Shown one piece after another: positions 35,687 to 45,267 of a stretch of 64,000 nucleotides of DNA (the stretch's first letter is position 1; every line of letters begins with the position of its first letter). Below the pieces are notes generated by a model that did not search any database, was not told the origin of the DNA, and was given only the letters and a program-made list of their open reading frames with translations. This DNA is from Acidiluteibacter sp963716125. Its GTDB lineage: Bacteria > Bacteroidota > Bacteroidia > Flavobacteriales_E > Vicingaceae. The stretch covers positions 2,604,001-2,668,000 of the forward strand of contig OY970294.1 in NCBI GenBank assembly GCA_963716125.1, in the 5' to 3' direction. The position numbers and the translations under genes were made by a program.

Positions 35687-35971
35687 ATGGGAAAAGGTGA
35701 TATAAAATCAAAAAGAGGTAAAATAGCCAATGGTTCTGCGGGAGTTAGCAGACAAAAGAAAAAGCAAACCTTTGTGGCAAAACCAAAATCAAAGAAAGAA
35801 ACAACTACCGCTAAAGCAGAAGATAAAGTTGAAGAGACTAAAAAAGCGGTGACTGCTAAAAAAACAACTACAAAAGCCAAAGCAGAGAAAAAGCCTGCAG
35901 CAAAGAAAACAACAGCTGAAAAGAAACCTGCAGCTAAAAAGGCAACAAGCAAAAAAACTGAAAAAGAATAA
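35687..35971 (+). CDS. THX-family ribosomal protein with histone-H1-like tail
   Basis: The first about 28 residues, MGKGDIKSKRGKIANGSAGV then SRQKKK, match the 30S ribosomal protein THX family. The THX core is normally only 25-50 residues, but this protein has 94. The remaining 65 residues are almost only Lys, Ala, Thr and Glu with repeated KKPAAKK (at about residues 67-73 and 81-87), like eukaryotic H1 tails and bacterial H1-like nucleoid proteins. It may bind rRNA, DNA or both. It is followed by a strong terminator, so it is a single-gene unit next to HU. Confidence 0.8.
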   Translation: MGKGDIKSKRGKIANGSAGVSRQKKKQTFVAKPKSKKETTTAKAEDKVEETKKAVTAKKTTTKAKAEKKPAAKKTTAEKKPAAKKATSKKTEKE

Positions 35972-35999
35972 AGAAGTGCAATAAAAGAATAAAAAATAG

Positions 36000-36031
36000 G
36001 CTCAAGAATTTTTCTTGAGCTTATTTTTTTT
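36000..36031 (+). terminator. Rho-independent terminator of the THX gene
   Basis: 9-bp perfect stem GCTCAAGAA with its complement (36000-36008, 36012-36020), 3-base loop, followed by TTATTTTTTTT. It lies 28 bp after the stop codon. Confidence 0.9.
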
Positions 36032-36088
36032 AATTATATAATAATTAACTTTTTGCATAATTTCTTTTAGAAGCAATTCTCTAATATT

Positions 36089-36438
36089 CTACACTACTAT
36101 CTTCGAGCATAACAAGAGTTTCCATTCTTCAGATTCAGTGTAATCTTTAATTAATCGATTTCTTTTTTCAAGTAAATTTGTCATATATTTTTTAAGAAAT
36201 ACCCGACCAGCCAACTTACCAAGAAATCCCAAGGGCGAAGTATATTCAAAAACAACAATCATTAGAGTTTCATCTTTATTACACTTTCATTTAATCTTAT
36301 AAGACCAGATGTAACTCTCGCAATTGCTGTTTCATTTGTATGAATTGTTGATCATTTATAAAGATCTAAACTTCGTGAAAGATCAAATACAATTTCTTTT
36401 GCCACTTTGATGGATGTGTGTAATATTATTTTAGGCAT
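36089..36438 (-). pseudogene. Decayed SRPBCC/START-like gene
   Basis: Starting with an ATG that overlaps the stop of the upstream gene (TAATG), the minus strand reads MPKIILHTSIKVAKEIVFDL then SRSLDLYK, followed by an in-frame stop. The same frame continues STIHTNETAIARVTSGLIRL. After a deletion of about 50 codons and a frame change, the end of the family is recognisable: FEYTSPLGFLGKLAGRVFLK and YMTNLLEKRNRLIKDYTESE. This is the typical short Bacteroidota SRPBCC protein in pieces. Stop codon, internal deletion and frameshift together make it clearly non-functional. Confidence 0.8.
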
Positions 36439-36887
36439 TAATATTCAAAAGTATTAATGAGGATTCTAATTGTTAAAGTAAACCATATCAATATAAAACC
36501 AAACTCTTTGGTAAGTTTAAATTTATGGATGATCAAGTACAATACAAATAAAAAAGAAGATAGATAAAGTACTTTTTCAATTCCAAATTTTGGCCAGTGT
36601 TGTATCGTAAATATTAAATAGATAAATACTGTCAATCCATTAATGCAAATCAATAATCTATCAATAAACTTTAAATTTCGAATAATTAAGCCATATACAA
36701 ATGATGACAAAGCAGCCACGACCAAAATTATTAAAGAAATTAATAAAGCTTCCTTCGTGCCGATTTGGATGATTGAAATTGAAATACAAAGGGATATGGT
36801 GATAACTTTTTGAAATAATCCTTCTTTACCAAAACTATAAACCAATCCAAAAGCAGAAATAATTATGAGAAGAATCGACTGTATCAC
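36438..36887 (-). CDS. Small multi-pass membrane protein
   Basis: Protein of 149 residues with four to five hydrophobic helices (SILLIIISAFGLVYSF, VITISLCISISIIQIG, ALLISLIILVVAALSSFVYG, LICINGLTVFIYLIFTI, VLYLSSFLFVLYLII). The start is GTG. It lies downstream of the secreted-protein gene and ahead of a dead SRPBCC gene whose start overlaps its stop. I do not recognise the family and no polar catalytic motif is visible. Confidence 0.6.
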   Translation of the reverse strand: MIQSILLIIISAFGLVYSFGKEGLFQKVITISLCISISIIQIGTKEALLISLIILVVAALSSFVYGLIIRNLKFIDRLLICINGLTVFIYLIFTIQHWPKFGIEKVLYLSSFLFVLYLIIHKFKLTKEFGFILIWFTLTIRILINTFEY

Positions 36888-36914
36888 AAATCTATTTTAG
36901 TATAAATAAGGCAT

Positions 36915-37877
36915 CTACTTCACTTTATACTTCACATCAATTTTATAGATGTACTTAGGTGCACCTCCAATAGGTGTAGCAAACATAGGTACGGGAATAT
37001 TATATTCATTGGTGATGTATAAAGTCATATCATTTACAAAAGAAGCCTTCTTTATTAATCTGATATTCATAGATCGACCTTGCTCTTCTTTTTGCACTGA
37101 GTGTAATCCCATACTCCAATTTCCATCATTTGAAATAGATGAATAATGACCATTTTTATAAGCTGAATAGATCTTTATACTTCCGTCATTATCAAAATCA
37201 AAATTATGCTGCTTTATTTTTACAGTATTTTTATCTATAAATGGATAAAAATAAGCCACACTTCCTACTTCACTTTTCAATCGAAAAGTATATTCGTAAG
37301 TAAAAGCATTGCCACCCAAAATTGAAATATTTTCATCGGGAGATTGACTCAACGCAATTTTATACAAATTACCATCATCGCCAGAGGTTCCTTCGATTAT
37401 AATCTTAAAAACTCTTGCTTTTAACTCTTCAACTATTTCACCTTCTGAAGGATTAATAGGATCAAAAGTGAACCATTTTGAATCGTATTCTGTTTCATCT
37501 TTAAATGATTTGGAATGCAACAATGTTCCTGCATCATATTCTCCAGTAGGATTTACATTTTTAGCATCTCTATTACTAAATGTACCTCCTCCACCAAATA
37601 TTCGATAAGTTGTTGTGGTATTAAATTTTTTATTTATTTGGTCTATTTCACCTCCACATTCAGGATCAAAAACTCTTATATAAATAGGTGATTTAAAGGA
37701 TGTAGGTACAGTAAAGAAGAATACTTGTGAATGATCGTCATCACCCCAGCTTAGGGGTGCATCTTTTCCAAAAGTGACGACAGACTCAATGTTTTCTGCC
37801 TTCGAAGGAACTATTTGAGCAAAGGCCGTGCTTAGAAAAATTAAAAAGCTTGGAAATAATAATAGTTTCTTCATCAT
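36915..37877 (-). CDS. Secreted protein of unknown function
   Basis: Protein of about 320 residues starting MMKKLLLFPSFLIFLSTAFA, a signal peptide ending AFAQ. The start at 37877 (or 37874) is preferred to an upstream extension inside the previous gene. The mature part is beta-rich (SQVFFFTVPTSFKSPIYIRV, AYFYPFIDKNTVKIKQHNFD, NDMTLYITNEYNIPVPMFAT) and has an Asp/Gly-rich loop FDFDNDGSIKIY that could bind calcium. It follows the PKD-domain gene by one base, so the two are probably translated together and may form one envelope complex. Family not recognised. Confidence 0.65.
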   Translation of the reverse strand: MMKKLLLFPSFLIFLSTAFAQIVPSKAENIESVVTFGKDAPLSWGDDDHSQVFFFTVPTSFKSPIYIRVFDPECGGEIDQINKKFNTTTTYRIFGGGGTFSNRDAKNVNPTGEYDAGTLLHSKSFKDETEYDSKWFTFDPINPSEGEIVEELKARVFKIIIEGTSGDDGNLYKIALSQSPDENISILGGNAFTYEYTFRLKSEVGSVAYFYPFIDKNTVKIKQHNFDFDNDGSIKIYSAYKNGHYSSISNDGNWSMGLHSVQKEEQGRSMNIRLIKKASFVNDMTLYITNEYNIPVPMFATPIGGAPKYIYKIDVKYKVK

Positions 37878-37878
37878 A

Positions 37879-38505
37879 TCAATTTCTATTGCTTTGAATG
37901 GAAACTGTATCTTTAACAGCTTGTTTAATTTGAATTGCACCTTCTTTTAAACTCATTTCATATGCTTTTACTTCATATTCACCTTCGTCAACATAAACAT
38001 TCTTCACAAATTGTCCTGAGGTGTAATTTCCATTTCCAAAATCCCAAAATAGAAATGTATCCTCTAAATCATAAGCATATGCATCAAAAGTAACTGTATT
38101 CATTACTTTTTGAAACCCTCCAATGGTAAATTTCATCGCATTTGGAATATACAAAGGTAGAACTGTATCGCGTATAACTAATTGATTAATTTTAGTATCC
38201 AATATAGAAAGTTCTACTTGATGAAAACCAGGACTACTAAAACATTGCTCCACTTTTACTCCTTCTTGTTTGATAAAATCATCAAACAACCACAAATATT
38301 TTAAGTTAGGATTTAATTGATCTATAGATGCTGAGGCATCTATTTTCGTGCAGTATTTTGGATCAGTATTTGACTGAATATCTTCACTATATCTTTCAAT
38401 ACTTTCTAAAGCTAATAATAATGTATCCGTGCCCAGTCTTCTCGTTTGAGAAAAAAGTGCGGTTACACTTAGAAAAGTTATAAATAAGAGGAAATACTTT
38501 TTCAT
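37879..38505 (-). CDS. PKD-domain secreted protein
   Basis: Protein of 208 residues: signal peptide MKKYFLLFITFLSVTALFS, then a PKD-like beta-sandwich (LWDFGNGNY-type motif seen as LFWDFGNGNYTSGQFVKNVY, EGEYEVKAYEM). An earlier half-domain contains KYLWLFDDFIKQEGVKVEQC. Such domains mediate protein or glycan contacts on the cell surface. It has no T9SS tail. It is upstream of, and one base from, the next secreted-protein gene. A -7 box sits at 38527-38534. Confidence 0.72.
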   Translation of the reverse strand: MKKYFLLFITFLSVTALFSQTRRLGTDTLLLALESIERYSEDIQSNTDPKYCTKIDASASIDQLNPNLKYLWLFDDFIKQEGVKVEQCFSSPGFHQVELSILDTKINQLVIRDTVLPLYIPNAMKFTIGGFQKVMNTVTFDAYAYDLEDTFLFWDFGNGNYTSGQFVKNVYVDEGEYEVKAYEMSLKEGAIQIKQAVKDTVSIQSNRN

Positions 38506-38526
38506 TAATCAAATAAAATTAGCTTA

Positions 38527-38534
38527 CAAATATA
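38527..38534 (-). promoter_or_regulatory. -7 box (TATATTTG) of the PKD-protein gene
   Basis: Minus-strand TATATTTG, 21 bp before the start codon, in the 36-bp gap after the M48 peptidase gene. Confidence 0.4.
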
Positions 38535-38541
38535 ACCAATT

Positions 38542-39336
38542 TTACTTCTTATAATAGGTTAAAGCTTTTGGCAAAAAAGCTTCAATATCTTTAATTCGTG
38601 TTTCATCTGATGGATGCGTACTTAAAAATTCTGGTGGTTTCTCTCCTCCTACTTTTGACATTCTTGTCCAAAAAGCAGTAGCTTCTCTAGGATCATAGCC
38701 TGCCATAGCCATAAAAACTAAGCCCATTTTATCTGCCTCAGATTCATGAACTCTAGAGTACTTAAGTGATCCTAACTGTGATGCTGCACCATAAGATGAT
38801 AAAAATAGATTTCGTGTTAAATTGGGTTTTTGGCTAGTAGCGACGTCTAATGCTAAACCACCAGCTTGAATCAATAAACCTTGACTCATTCGCTCATTAC
38901 CATGACGGGCTACTGCATGAGCAATTTCATGTCCCATAACTATTGCTATACCTGTTTCATCTTGCGTTAATGGCAAAATCCCTGTATAAAACATTACTTT
39001 TCCACCAGGCATACACCAAGCATTCACCGTATTTTCTTCGGTAACATTAAATTCCCACTTAAACTCTTTCAATCTACTTTTAAAACCATTATCGGCTAAA
39101 TATTTATCGACGGCAGCAGAAATTCTTGCACCTACTTTTTTTACTTCCTTTACTCTTGGATCAGAGTCGGGTAAAGTTTTATTTTCTTGCTTAAACTGAT
39201 CGTAATTTGTCAAACTCATATTCAACATCTGACTTTCAGGAAGTAATTTTACTTGTTTACGACCGCTAATGGGTACAGTTGTACAAGCTACCAGCATAAT
39301 CATTGCGAGCCCAAGCCCAAAATTTATCTTTTTCAT
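38542..39336 (-). CDS. M48-family metalloprotease lipoprotein
   Basis: Envelope zinc protease of 264 residues. The lipoprotein signal MKKINFGLGLAMIMLVAC has lipobox LVAC. The catalytic motif HEIAH occurs in VMGHEIAHAVARHGNERMSQ, and the third ligand Glu in RVHESEADKMGLVFMAMAGY. The end THPSDETRIKDIEAF is typical of the LoiP/YggG type. These enzymes remove damaged or misfolded periplasmic or outer-membrane proteins. The start is contiguous with the clpS stop, so two protein quality-control genes are joined in one transcript. Confidence 0.9.
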   Translation of the reverse strand: MKKINFGLGLAMIMLVACTTVPISGRKQVKLLPESQMLNMSLTNYDQFKQENKTLPDSDPRVKEVKKVGARISAAVDKYLADNGFKSRLKEFKWEFNVTEENTVNAWCMPGGKVMFYTGILPLTQDETGIAIVMGHEIAHAVARHGNERMSQGLLIQAGGLALDVATSQKPNLTRNLFLSSYGAASQLGSLKYSRVHESEADKMGLVFMAMAGYDPREATAFWTRMSKVGGEKPPEFLSTHPSDETRIKDIEAFLPKALTYYKK

Positions 39337-39621
39337 CTATTGTATTTTAGCTCTTAACTGTTGATTTAAAAGTGCTTCTTTAATAGGTATTAATTTCTCT
39401 TTAGAGCCTTTTTTAACGGAGCATTTTCCATTGTAATGAACAATATAAGAACATTGCTCTGCTTGAATCATAGAGTGGTCGCAGTAATTCATTAAACAAT
39501 CAATTACATGATCAAACGTATTGACATCGTCATTGTATAAAACAATTTCATAATGCGAATTAAGTGTTTCCTGTAATAGTTCTTCGACTGCTTCTTCTGT
39601 TGAAATTTTAACTTCTGACAT
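39337..39621 (-). CDS. clpS: ClpS, adaptor of the ClpAP protease
   Basis: Small cytoplasmic adaptor of 94 residues that delivers N-degron substrates to ClpA or ClpC. The core motif YEIVLYNDDVNTFDHVIDCL carries the conserved Asn-Asp pair, followed by HSMIQAEQCSYIVHYNGKCS, where a Met and the His of VHYNGK line the binding pocket. The N-terminal extension is acidic as usual. It is contiguous with the M48 protease gene and lies 25 bp after the large PD40/SPOR gene. Confidence 0.9.
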   Translation of the reverse strand: MSEVKISTEEAVEELLQETLNSHYEIVLYNDDVNTFDHVIDCLMNYCDHSMIQAEQCSYIVHYNGKCSVKKGSKEKLIPIKEALLNQQLRAKIQ

Positions 39622-39646
39622 GCTTTAGTTTTAGCAAATATTATGC

Positions 39647-42600
39647 CTACTTACCTAATTGTTTAAGTGCTTCCGCTAAACTTATCTTCTTTCCATTATT
39701 ATAAGCTGCTACAAATGCATCAGGCACTTCAGATTTTAATCTAGCTCTAGCAATAGCTGCTTCTTCCAAGCTTCTATAAACACCAGTACTATATCTGTAG
39801 ACACCAGGTCTAACGACAGTAACATTTAAATCGCTGATATCTAAATCTCCAACTTTTAAAGGTTTGGAATAAACACCCACTTGAATAGTTAAATAAACAC
39901 CATCTATCTTTTCAGCATTTTTAACCTCAGCCACATTAGATTCTTTAAATTCCGATGGTAAAGTAGCATCTACTTTTGTTGAATTATTAGAAATGCTATT
40001 ATTCCTATTGTTTGTTGATGTATTGTTTGTCGTTGTATTCTTTGTGCTTTGTTGATTGACTGCTCTTTCCATTTCAGCGGCTGAAGGTGTATTAGAACCA
40101 GTTGCAACTGATGATTTAGCCTCAGCAATAGAAATACGTTTTCCATCTTTGAAAGCAACCACAAAAGCATCAGAATAACCTAAGTTTCTAATTTCATTTT
40201 TAGCTGCATTAGCTGCATTCTCTCCAGTGAATATACCTGCAGTATATCTTGTAATTCCATTAGGTAATTTTTCTCCCATTAAAGGGGTAAAACCTTTAAA
40301 CAAATCTTGTGGAATTGGATTTCTAAATGCACCTACTTGAACTTTATAAATTACTCCTGAAGGTAATTCTGTATTAATCGGTATAGGATTACTTCTTGAA
40401 TAATCAGCTTTATTTGGTGCTAAAGTCTTAAATATTCCTGTAGGCGTAGAAGTTAAATTTGTTTTAGCAGTTGATGCACTATTATTGGATGTATTCGTAT
40501 TACTTGTTGAAGTATTTGTATTGCTATTACTTGTAGCATTTTCAACAGTTGTGTTATTTGCAGTATTGTTGGAAATAGCATTCGTTTTAGGTTCTACTAA
40601 ATTATCTGCAGGCTTTAAGGCTAATACATCGTCTTGAGGAACAAAAGAAGTAGATTGAGCAGACCCTGAAATAACAGCAGCTGCTTTTCTCATTTGCACC
40701 GCTTGTGCAGGACTAGTACTTGCTAAAATACCTAATGCTTTTTGTTCTCTTTGCTGCGCAATATAAGTTTTGATTTTAATCTGATTCTGAGCCGCTTCTA
40801 TTTCTTTCGCATTGGCTGATACATTCTGTTTTAAATCATCAATAGAAGCATATAAAACGTTGGCTTCTTTAATTAATTGATTCCTTTCGTTAATAGTATT
40901 TGCATAAGCTACAAAAGCCGGATCGGTTTTAATTTCAGCATATTCTTCTTGACTTAAATCTACTGTGCCCACATCTACTCCAGGATCATTAAATGCTGTA
41001 GTACCTGGCATCGTAGCTCTAATCGCTTTTTCTTCTTGTTCAACAGCTTTTTCTTCTTTCACTTCAGCATCTAGGCTTGCCATGCTGCTTTCAGTCAGCT
41101 TAGCTTTTCTGTAGTAAACTTGTGCTTCATTAATTTTTCGCTGTTGCTTATCTTCCATTGTCACAATTCTCGCTTCAAGCACTTCACGGTCATTTTTGTT
41201 AGAAGTATTTTCCAATTGAGCCTTCAAATTAATTACTTCAGCTTCGTAAACATCTGCTTCAGCTTTTAATGAATCAGCCACCAATAATTCTCTTTGTGCT
41301 AAAATATTACTTTGAGACGAATTTTCTAATATTTTTTTGGTTTGCGCATCGGTTGGAGTAATTGAATTTGTGGCAATTACTTTGTTATTATTGGTAGTGG
41401 TTGCCTCAGGATTATTAAATTCAATTGAAGCAGCTTGCAATGCTTTTATAGATTCCGATTGTTTATTAAGTGCTGTCAATTCATAGTTGTATGCTTTTTG
41501 CAAACTTTGAGCTGCATTTTCAAAAGGTGTGTTTTCATTTACAGTCGCTCTAATTTCACGTGCTTGCTTAAAATAGTAATCTGCATCAGTAGCTAAAAGC
41601 TCCGCCACATCCAAATTTTGCGATCTAAAAGTTTGACTGAATTTTGGATAACTACTTAACTTATTATCTTGTTCCTGATATTCTTCTTGGTTAAGATTTC
41701 CATAGACCTCAGCAACCTCTATTTGTTTTTTAGCAGCTTCCTTTTTAATCTCATTTGCTTCGGCTAATGCTGCCTCTCTATCTTCAGTAGAACCTATTTC
41801 AGAAATGGAGGCAACTTTCTGATTATATTGATCAATTAAATCTTTAGCTTCCACTTTTGCCCGGTTTGCTTGATCTAATTGACTAGTTGCATTTGTATTA
41901 GAATACTTAATATTATCCTCATACTTTACCTTCAAATTAGCATCTGCTGCAGTACCTTTAGCGGAAACTATTCCTCTATTAGGATTAGATATCACTCTTG
42001 GTTTAGCATCTTCTACGTTACTAGTATAATTGATTGCATTTGTCTTTGGGGTTTCTTCTGCATAAAGTGAAGTAGTATTAGCTTTGTATACTTCAATCGC
42101 TTCATTTACTTCGGCCTTTTGACCTTCTAATTTGGCAATATTGGTTTCAATATCTTTCAATTCAGCAGTATTTCCAGAATTAGCAGCATTTGCTTTTTGT
42201 ATTTGATTTAACTCTATCTTTTTATCTAGAGTTTTAGACCAATCTTGGTTGACCCGCATCAACTCTCTTTCTTTAGTGACACTATTAGAAATAGATTGAG
42301 CACTTTCTAATTGAAGTTGGTAGCTTTTATTAGTTGGTAAAGATTCGATTTCCGTTTGAATTTCAGAATTTGTTAAAGCCAATTCTTCTAATTCATCGGT
42401 ATTGGTTTCCTTTTTAGCAGTTAAATCAGAATTATTTTCCACCAACCCTATCGTTTCATCTTCTTCTATCGAATTATTTGTCGTTTTAACAAATTCATCA
42501 TTTGCATTTTCCTCTATTTGATTAGAACTTACTGATTCACTATTTGTATTTTCAGCGATATTGGAATCATTAGAATCAAATGAATCATTCTGATTAAAGT

Positions 42601-45058
42601 TGGCTAAATTATTATCTAACTCATCTTTTTCACTTGATGAAAGTGGATTTGAATTAGTTGAATTATTAGCGTAAGCATTCGATAGTTTTTTCGCAAAATC
42701 AGTTTCGTAAGTTATCTGATCTAATTGAGTTTGTTTTTCTTCTGCAGATCTTTGATTTTTTTCAATTTCAAGGTACAAATCAGATTTATCCAACGTAAGA
42801 TTAGACAATCGATTATCTATATTTTCTAAATCCTTTTTATTAGAAGTTTTTTCTTTCTTTTTCTCTAGTTCAACTATTTCACTGTCGATATTCTTTAATT
42901 GTTCGTTTAAAGAGGTAACTACATTTCTTTTGTTGACTACTTCCGTTTCTAGTTCTACCTCTTTTCCTCTCCATTCAGAAGCTTCGTTAGCTATTACAGA
43001 ATTATTATTACCTAAATAGGGTTTAGTTCTTTTTTCGAATTTATTAATATCTGATTCAGCAGCTTCAAAATTTGATTCCTGAATATTCTGATTTATAGCT
43101 GCACTTTTTTGACTTAATTGATTGCTCTCTTCGCCAATATCTGTAGCTCTTTGATCGAACTTCTCAGCATAAGCTTTAGCTAATATAGATTCAGTCTCTA
43201 ACCTTTTTGCCTTTCTATCTGCTTCCTCACCTTTTTTCAAAGCTACTTCTTGTTCCGGACCTTGAAGTATTTTAGCAGCATTATTTTGTTTTTCTGCTTC
43301 TTCAAATAGTTCAATAGAAGCCTTACTTTTTTGTAAACTTTCTCTGTACGCAAAGTTGGCTGCTTGTTCTGTTTCTTCTTGTTTAGCTGATAAGTTAGTG
43401 TTTAATTGATTTAAACGAGTCGTTAAATCAGCAGCCGATAAATTACTAGAAGATGTATTATCTACAGTTGAATCATCGGCTGTATTGGTTAGTTCTTCTT
43501 CTACTTCATTTTGTCTTACATTTTCATTTTTTGCAGTTTCAGTAGCATCCTTTACAGCTAATTCGCCGTCCTTCACTTCTCTTTTGGTCGCAATAATATC
43601 CTTTTCAGTAGTATTCGTCTCCAAATTTGCCATTTTACTTAGCATTTCGGCAGATACAGTAGGACCTCCAGAATACTTAGATAAATCTACCGAGCCATCA
43701 AATATATTCTTAATTACTAACTTTTGGTCATTGTCCTTTCCAACCAATCTTAATTCTTGCCCTAAAACACTGTATTCATCTTGCTCAGGAACGGTTACTG
43801 TTCCTGCATGAATCGGAGCATTATCAGTAGTTTCTATATTAAATTTGTAAGTACCACCGTTTTCTTCGATTTCTACAGAGTAATATCCATCATCATCCGT
43901 TTTGTAAACACCTATAGTTTTATTTGTTTTCACATCCACCACAGTAATCTTGGCAGACTTTAACTCAGGAATATCTTCTGCTATAAATTTACCTTTGATA
44001 ATAGTTAAATCGGCAGGCTTTTTTGCTGTAGAAACTTTATAAACATTATATAAATCAGACGATGTATTTCTATCTGAAGCAAAATAAGCCAACGATTGGT
44101 CATCATTGGCTACAAACATAATATCATCGTTTACAGTAGAAAAAGGAAAATCTAAGTTGATTGGAGCTTTCCAATTGGCGGTGCTTGCATCATAAGTGGT
44201 CTTAAATAAATCATACCCACCAATAGAATTATGGCCTTTAGATGAAAAATAAATACTTGAACCATCAGATAACACAAATGCAAAGTTTTCGTCATAAGGT
44301 GTATTTATGGAAGGACCTACATCTACAGGTTCACTCCATTCTCCATTTCCTAATTTTACAACTTTATAAATATCTAAGCCATTTTTACCGTCTTTACCAT
44401 AGGAAGAAAAATAAAGTTCTTTGGCATCATTAGGAAGATACATAAAAGTATTTTCATCATTTTTCCTATCATATTTGGTTTTAAACTCTTCCGGCTTTAC
44501 AACTATTTTTCCATTCAATCCTTCTAAGTTATATATTCTAAAGAAGTCATTTTTTGAAATAGATTGTTTAGAAACTACATTTAAACTACCAAATCGTTTT
44601 AATTGCTCATTACCATTTTTAACCATTTCAATCTGCTGATCGATCTCGTATTCTTTCCTTTCTGATGATGAAGCGTTAGATTTAAATTTATTATAATATT
44701 TTATAGCTTTAGGAAATTGATAATTGTAATGATAAGCTAACCCCATATAGTAATTAGCCAAATTATCTACATTAGGCCTTGATACAGCATAGTCCAAATA
44801 TTTAATAGATTTACTTTTATCGCCATCCGATTGCAATAAACAGGCACCATACTTAAAATTGTATTCTGCGTCTTTAGGATATAAACTCAATAATTGAGAA
44901 TATAGGGGAGCAGCTTTAATAAATTCCTTTTGTTGAAATAAAATTGCGGCTTTCTCTTTTAAATCATCTTCTGATTTAAATTCATTTTGTGCATAAGTTC
45001 TTGCAGCAAGCCCAACAAATAAAACTATTAAAAAAAATCGCAAATTTTTAAATATCAT
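39647..45058 (-). CDS. Giant PD40-coiled-coil-SPOR envelope protein
   Basis: Exported protein of 1803 residues. After a signal peptide (ending TYAQ) come TPR-like repeats, then a PD40/WD40-like propeller segment (FMYLPNDAKELYFSSYGKDG, NFAFVLSDGSSIYFSSKGHN, FVANDDQSLAYFASDRN). A carboxypeptidase-regulatory-like domain follows, then about 1000 residues of highly charged Glu/Lys/Asn-rich coiled coil. Two SPOR peptidoglycan-binding domains end it (VIYKVQVGAFRNPIPQDLFK and VYLTIQVGVYSKPLKVGDLD). The N-terminal half resembles T9SS/gliding-type PD40 proteins, but the usual C-terminal OmpA domain is replaced by SPOR. It probably spans or organises the periplasm at the cell wall. No specific name can be given. 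Confidence 0.8.
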   Translation of the reverse strand: MIFKNLRFFLIVLFVGLAARTYAQNEFKSEDDLKEKAAILFQQKEFIKAAPLYSQLLSLYPKDAEYNFKYGACLLQSDGDKSKSIKYLDYAVSRPNVDNLANYYMGLAYHYNYQFPKAIKYYNKFKSNASSSERKEYEIDQQIEMVKNGNEQLKRFGSLNVVSKQSISKNDFFRIYNLEGLNGKIVVKPEEFKTKYDRKNDENTFMYLPNDAKELYFSSYGKDGKNGLDIYKVVKLGNGEWSEPVDVGPSINTPYDENFAFVLSDGSSIYFSSKGHNSIGGYDLFKTTYDASTANWKAPINLDFPFSTVNDDIMFVANDDQSLAYFASDRNTSSDLYNVYKVSTAKKPADLTIIKGKFIAEDIPELKSAKITVVDVKTNKTIGVYKTDDDGYYSVEIEENGGTYKFNIETTDNAPIHAGTVTVPEQDEYSVLGQELRLVGKDNDQKLVIKNIFDGSVDLSKYSGGPTVSAEMLSKMANLETNTTEKDIIATKREVKDGELAVKDATETAKNENVRQNEVEEELTNTADDSTVDNTSSSNLSAADLTTRLNQLNTNLSAKQEETEQAANFAYRESLQKSKASIELFEEAEKQNNAAKILQGPEQEVALKKGEEADRKAKRLETESILAKAYAEKFDQRATDIGEESNQLSQKSAAINQNIQESNFEAAESDINKFEKRTKPYLGNNNSVIANEASEWRGKEVELETEVVNKRNVVTSLNEQLKNIDSEIVELEKKKEKTSNKKDLENIDNRLSNLTLDKSDLYLEIEKNQRSAEEKQTQLDQITYETDFAKKLSNAYANNSTNSNPLSSSEKDELDNNLANFNQNDSFDSNDSNIAENTNSESVSSNQIEENANDEFVKTTNNSIEEDETIGLVENNSDLTAKKETNTDELEELALTNSEIQTEIESLPTNKSYQLQLESAQSISNSVTKERELMRVNQDWSKTLDKKIELNQIQKANAANSGNTAELKDIETNIAKLEGQKAEVNEAIEVYKANTTSLYAEETPKTNAINYTSNVEDAKPRVISNPNRGIVSAKGTAADANLKVKYEDNIKYSNTNATSQLDQANRAKVEAKDLIDQYNQKVASISEIGSTEDREAALAEANEIKKEAAKKQIEVAEVYGNLNQEEYQEQDNKLSSYPKFSQTFRSQNLDVAELLATDADYYFKQAREIRATVNENTPFENAAQSLQKAYNYELTALNKQSESIKALQAASIEFNNPEATTTNNNKVIATNSITPTDAQTKKILENSSQSNILAQRELLVADSLKAEADVYEAEVINLKAQLENTSNKNDREVLEARIVTMEDKQQRKINEAQVYYRKAKLTESSMASLDAEVKEEKAVEQEEKAIRATMPGTTAFNDPGVDVGTVDLSQEEYAEIKTDPAFVAYANTINERNQLIKEANVLYASIDDLKQNVSANAKEIEAAQNQIKIKTYIAQQREQKALGILASTSPAQAVQMRKAAAVISGSAQSTSFVPQDDVLALKPADNLVEPKTNAISNNTANNTTVENATSNSNTNTSTSNTNTSNNSASTAKTNLTSTPTGIFKTLAPNKADYSRSNPIPINTELPSGVIYKVQVGAFRNPIPQDLFKGFTPLMGEKLPNGITRYTAGIFTGENAANAAKNEIRNLGYSDAFVVAFKDGKRISIAEAKSSVATGSNTPSAAEMERAVNQQSTKNTTTNNTSTNNRNNSISNNSTKVDATLPSEFKESNVAEVKNAEKIDGVYLTIQVGVYSKPLKVGDLDISDLNVTVVRPGVYRYSTGVYRSLEEAAIARARLKSEVPDAFVAAYNNGKKISLAEALKQLGK

Positions 45059-45267
45059 CTCTAAGTTCTAATATATCAGATAATTTACTTTTAATGTAAA
45101 CTAATTCAGTTCTTAAAATTATAGAATACGTCTTTATAAATTACCTTATTTATATTTTAGTATTAACAACTTTACAAACATATCATTCCCAATAATTACG
45201 CAAATATGGTTAAAATCCGCAATTATAGCTTAATAATTTCAAAAAATAATTCATTTAAACAAAAAAT

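Noticed and set aside
35665..35952. Frame on the opposite strand of the THX gene
   Set aside because: It is the mirror of the Lys/Ala-rich tail (Phe/Ala-rich translation); the plus frame has the THX signature, promoter and terminator.
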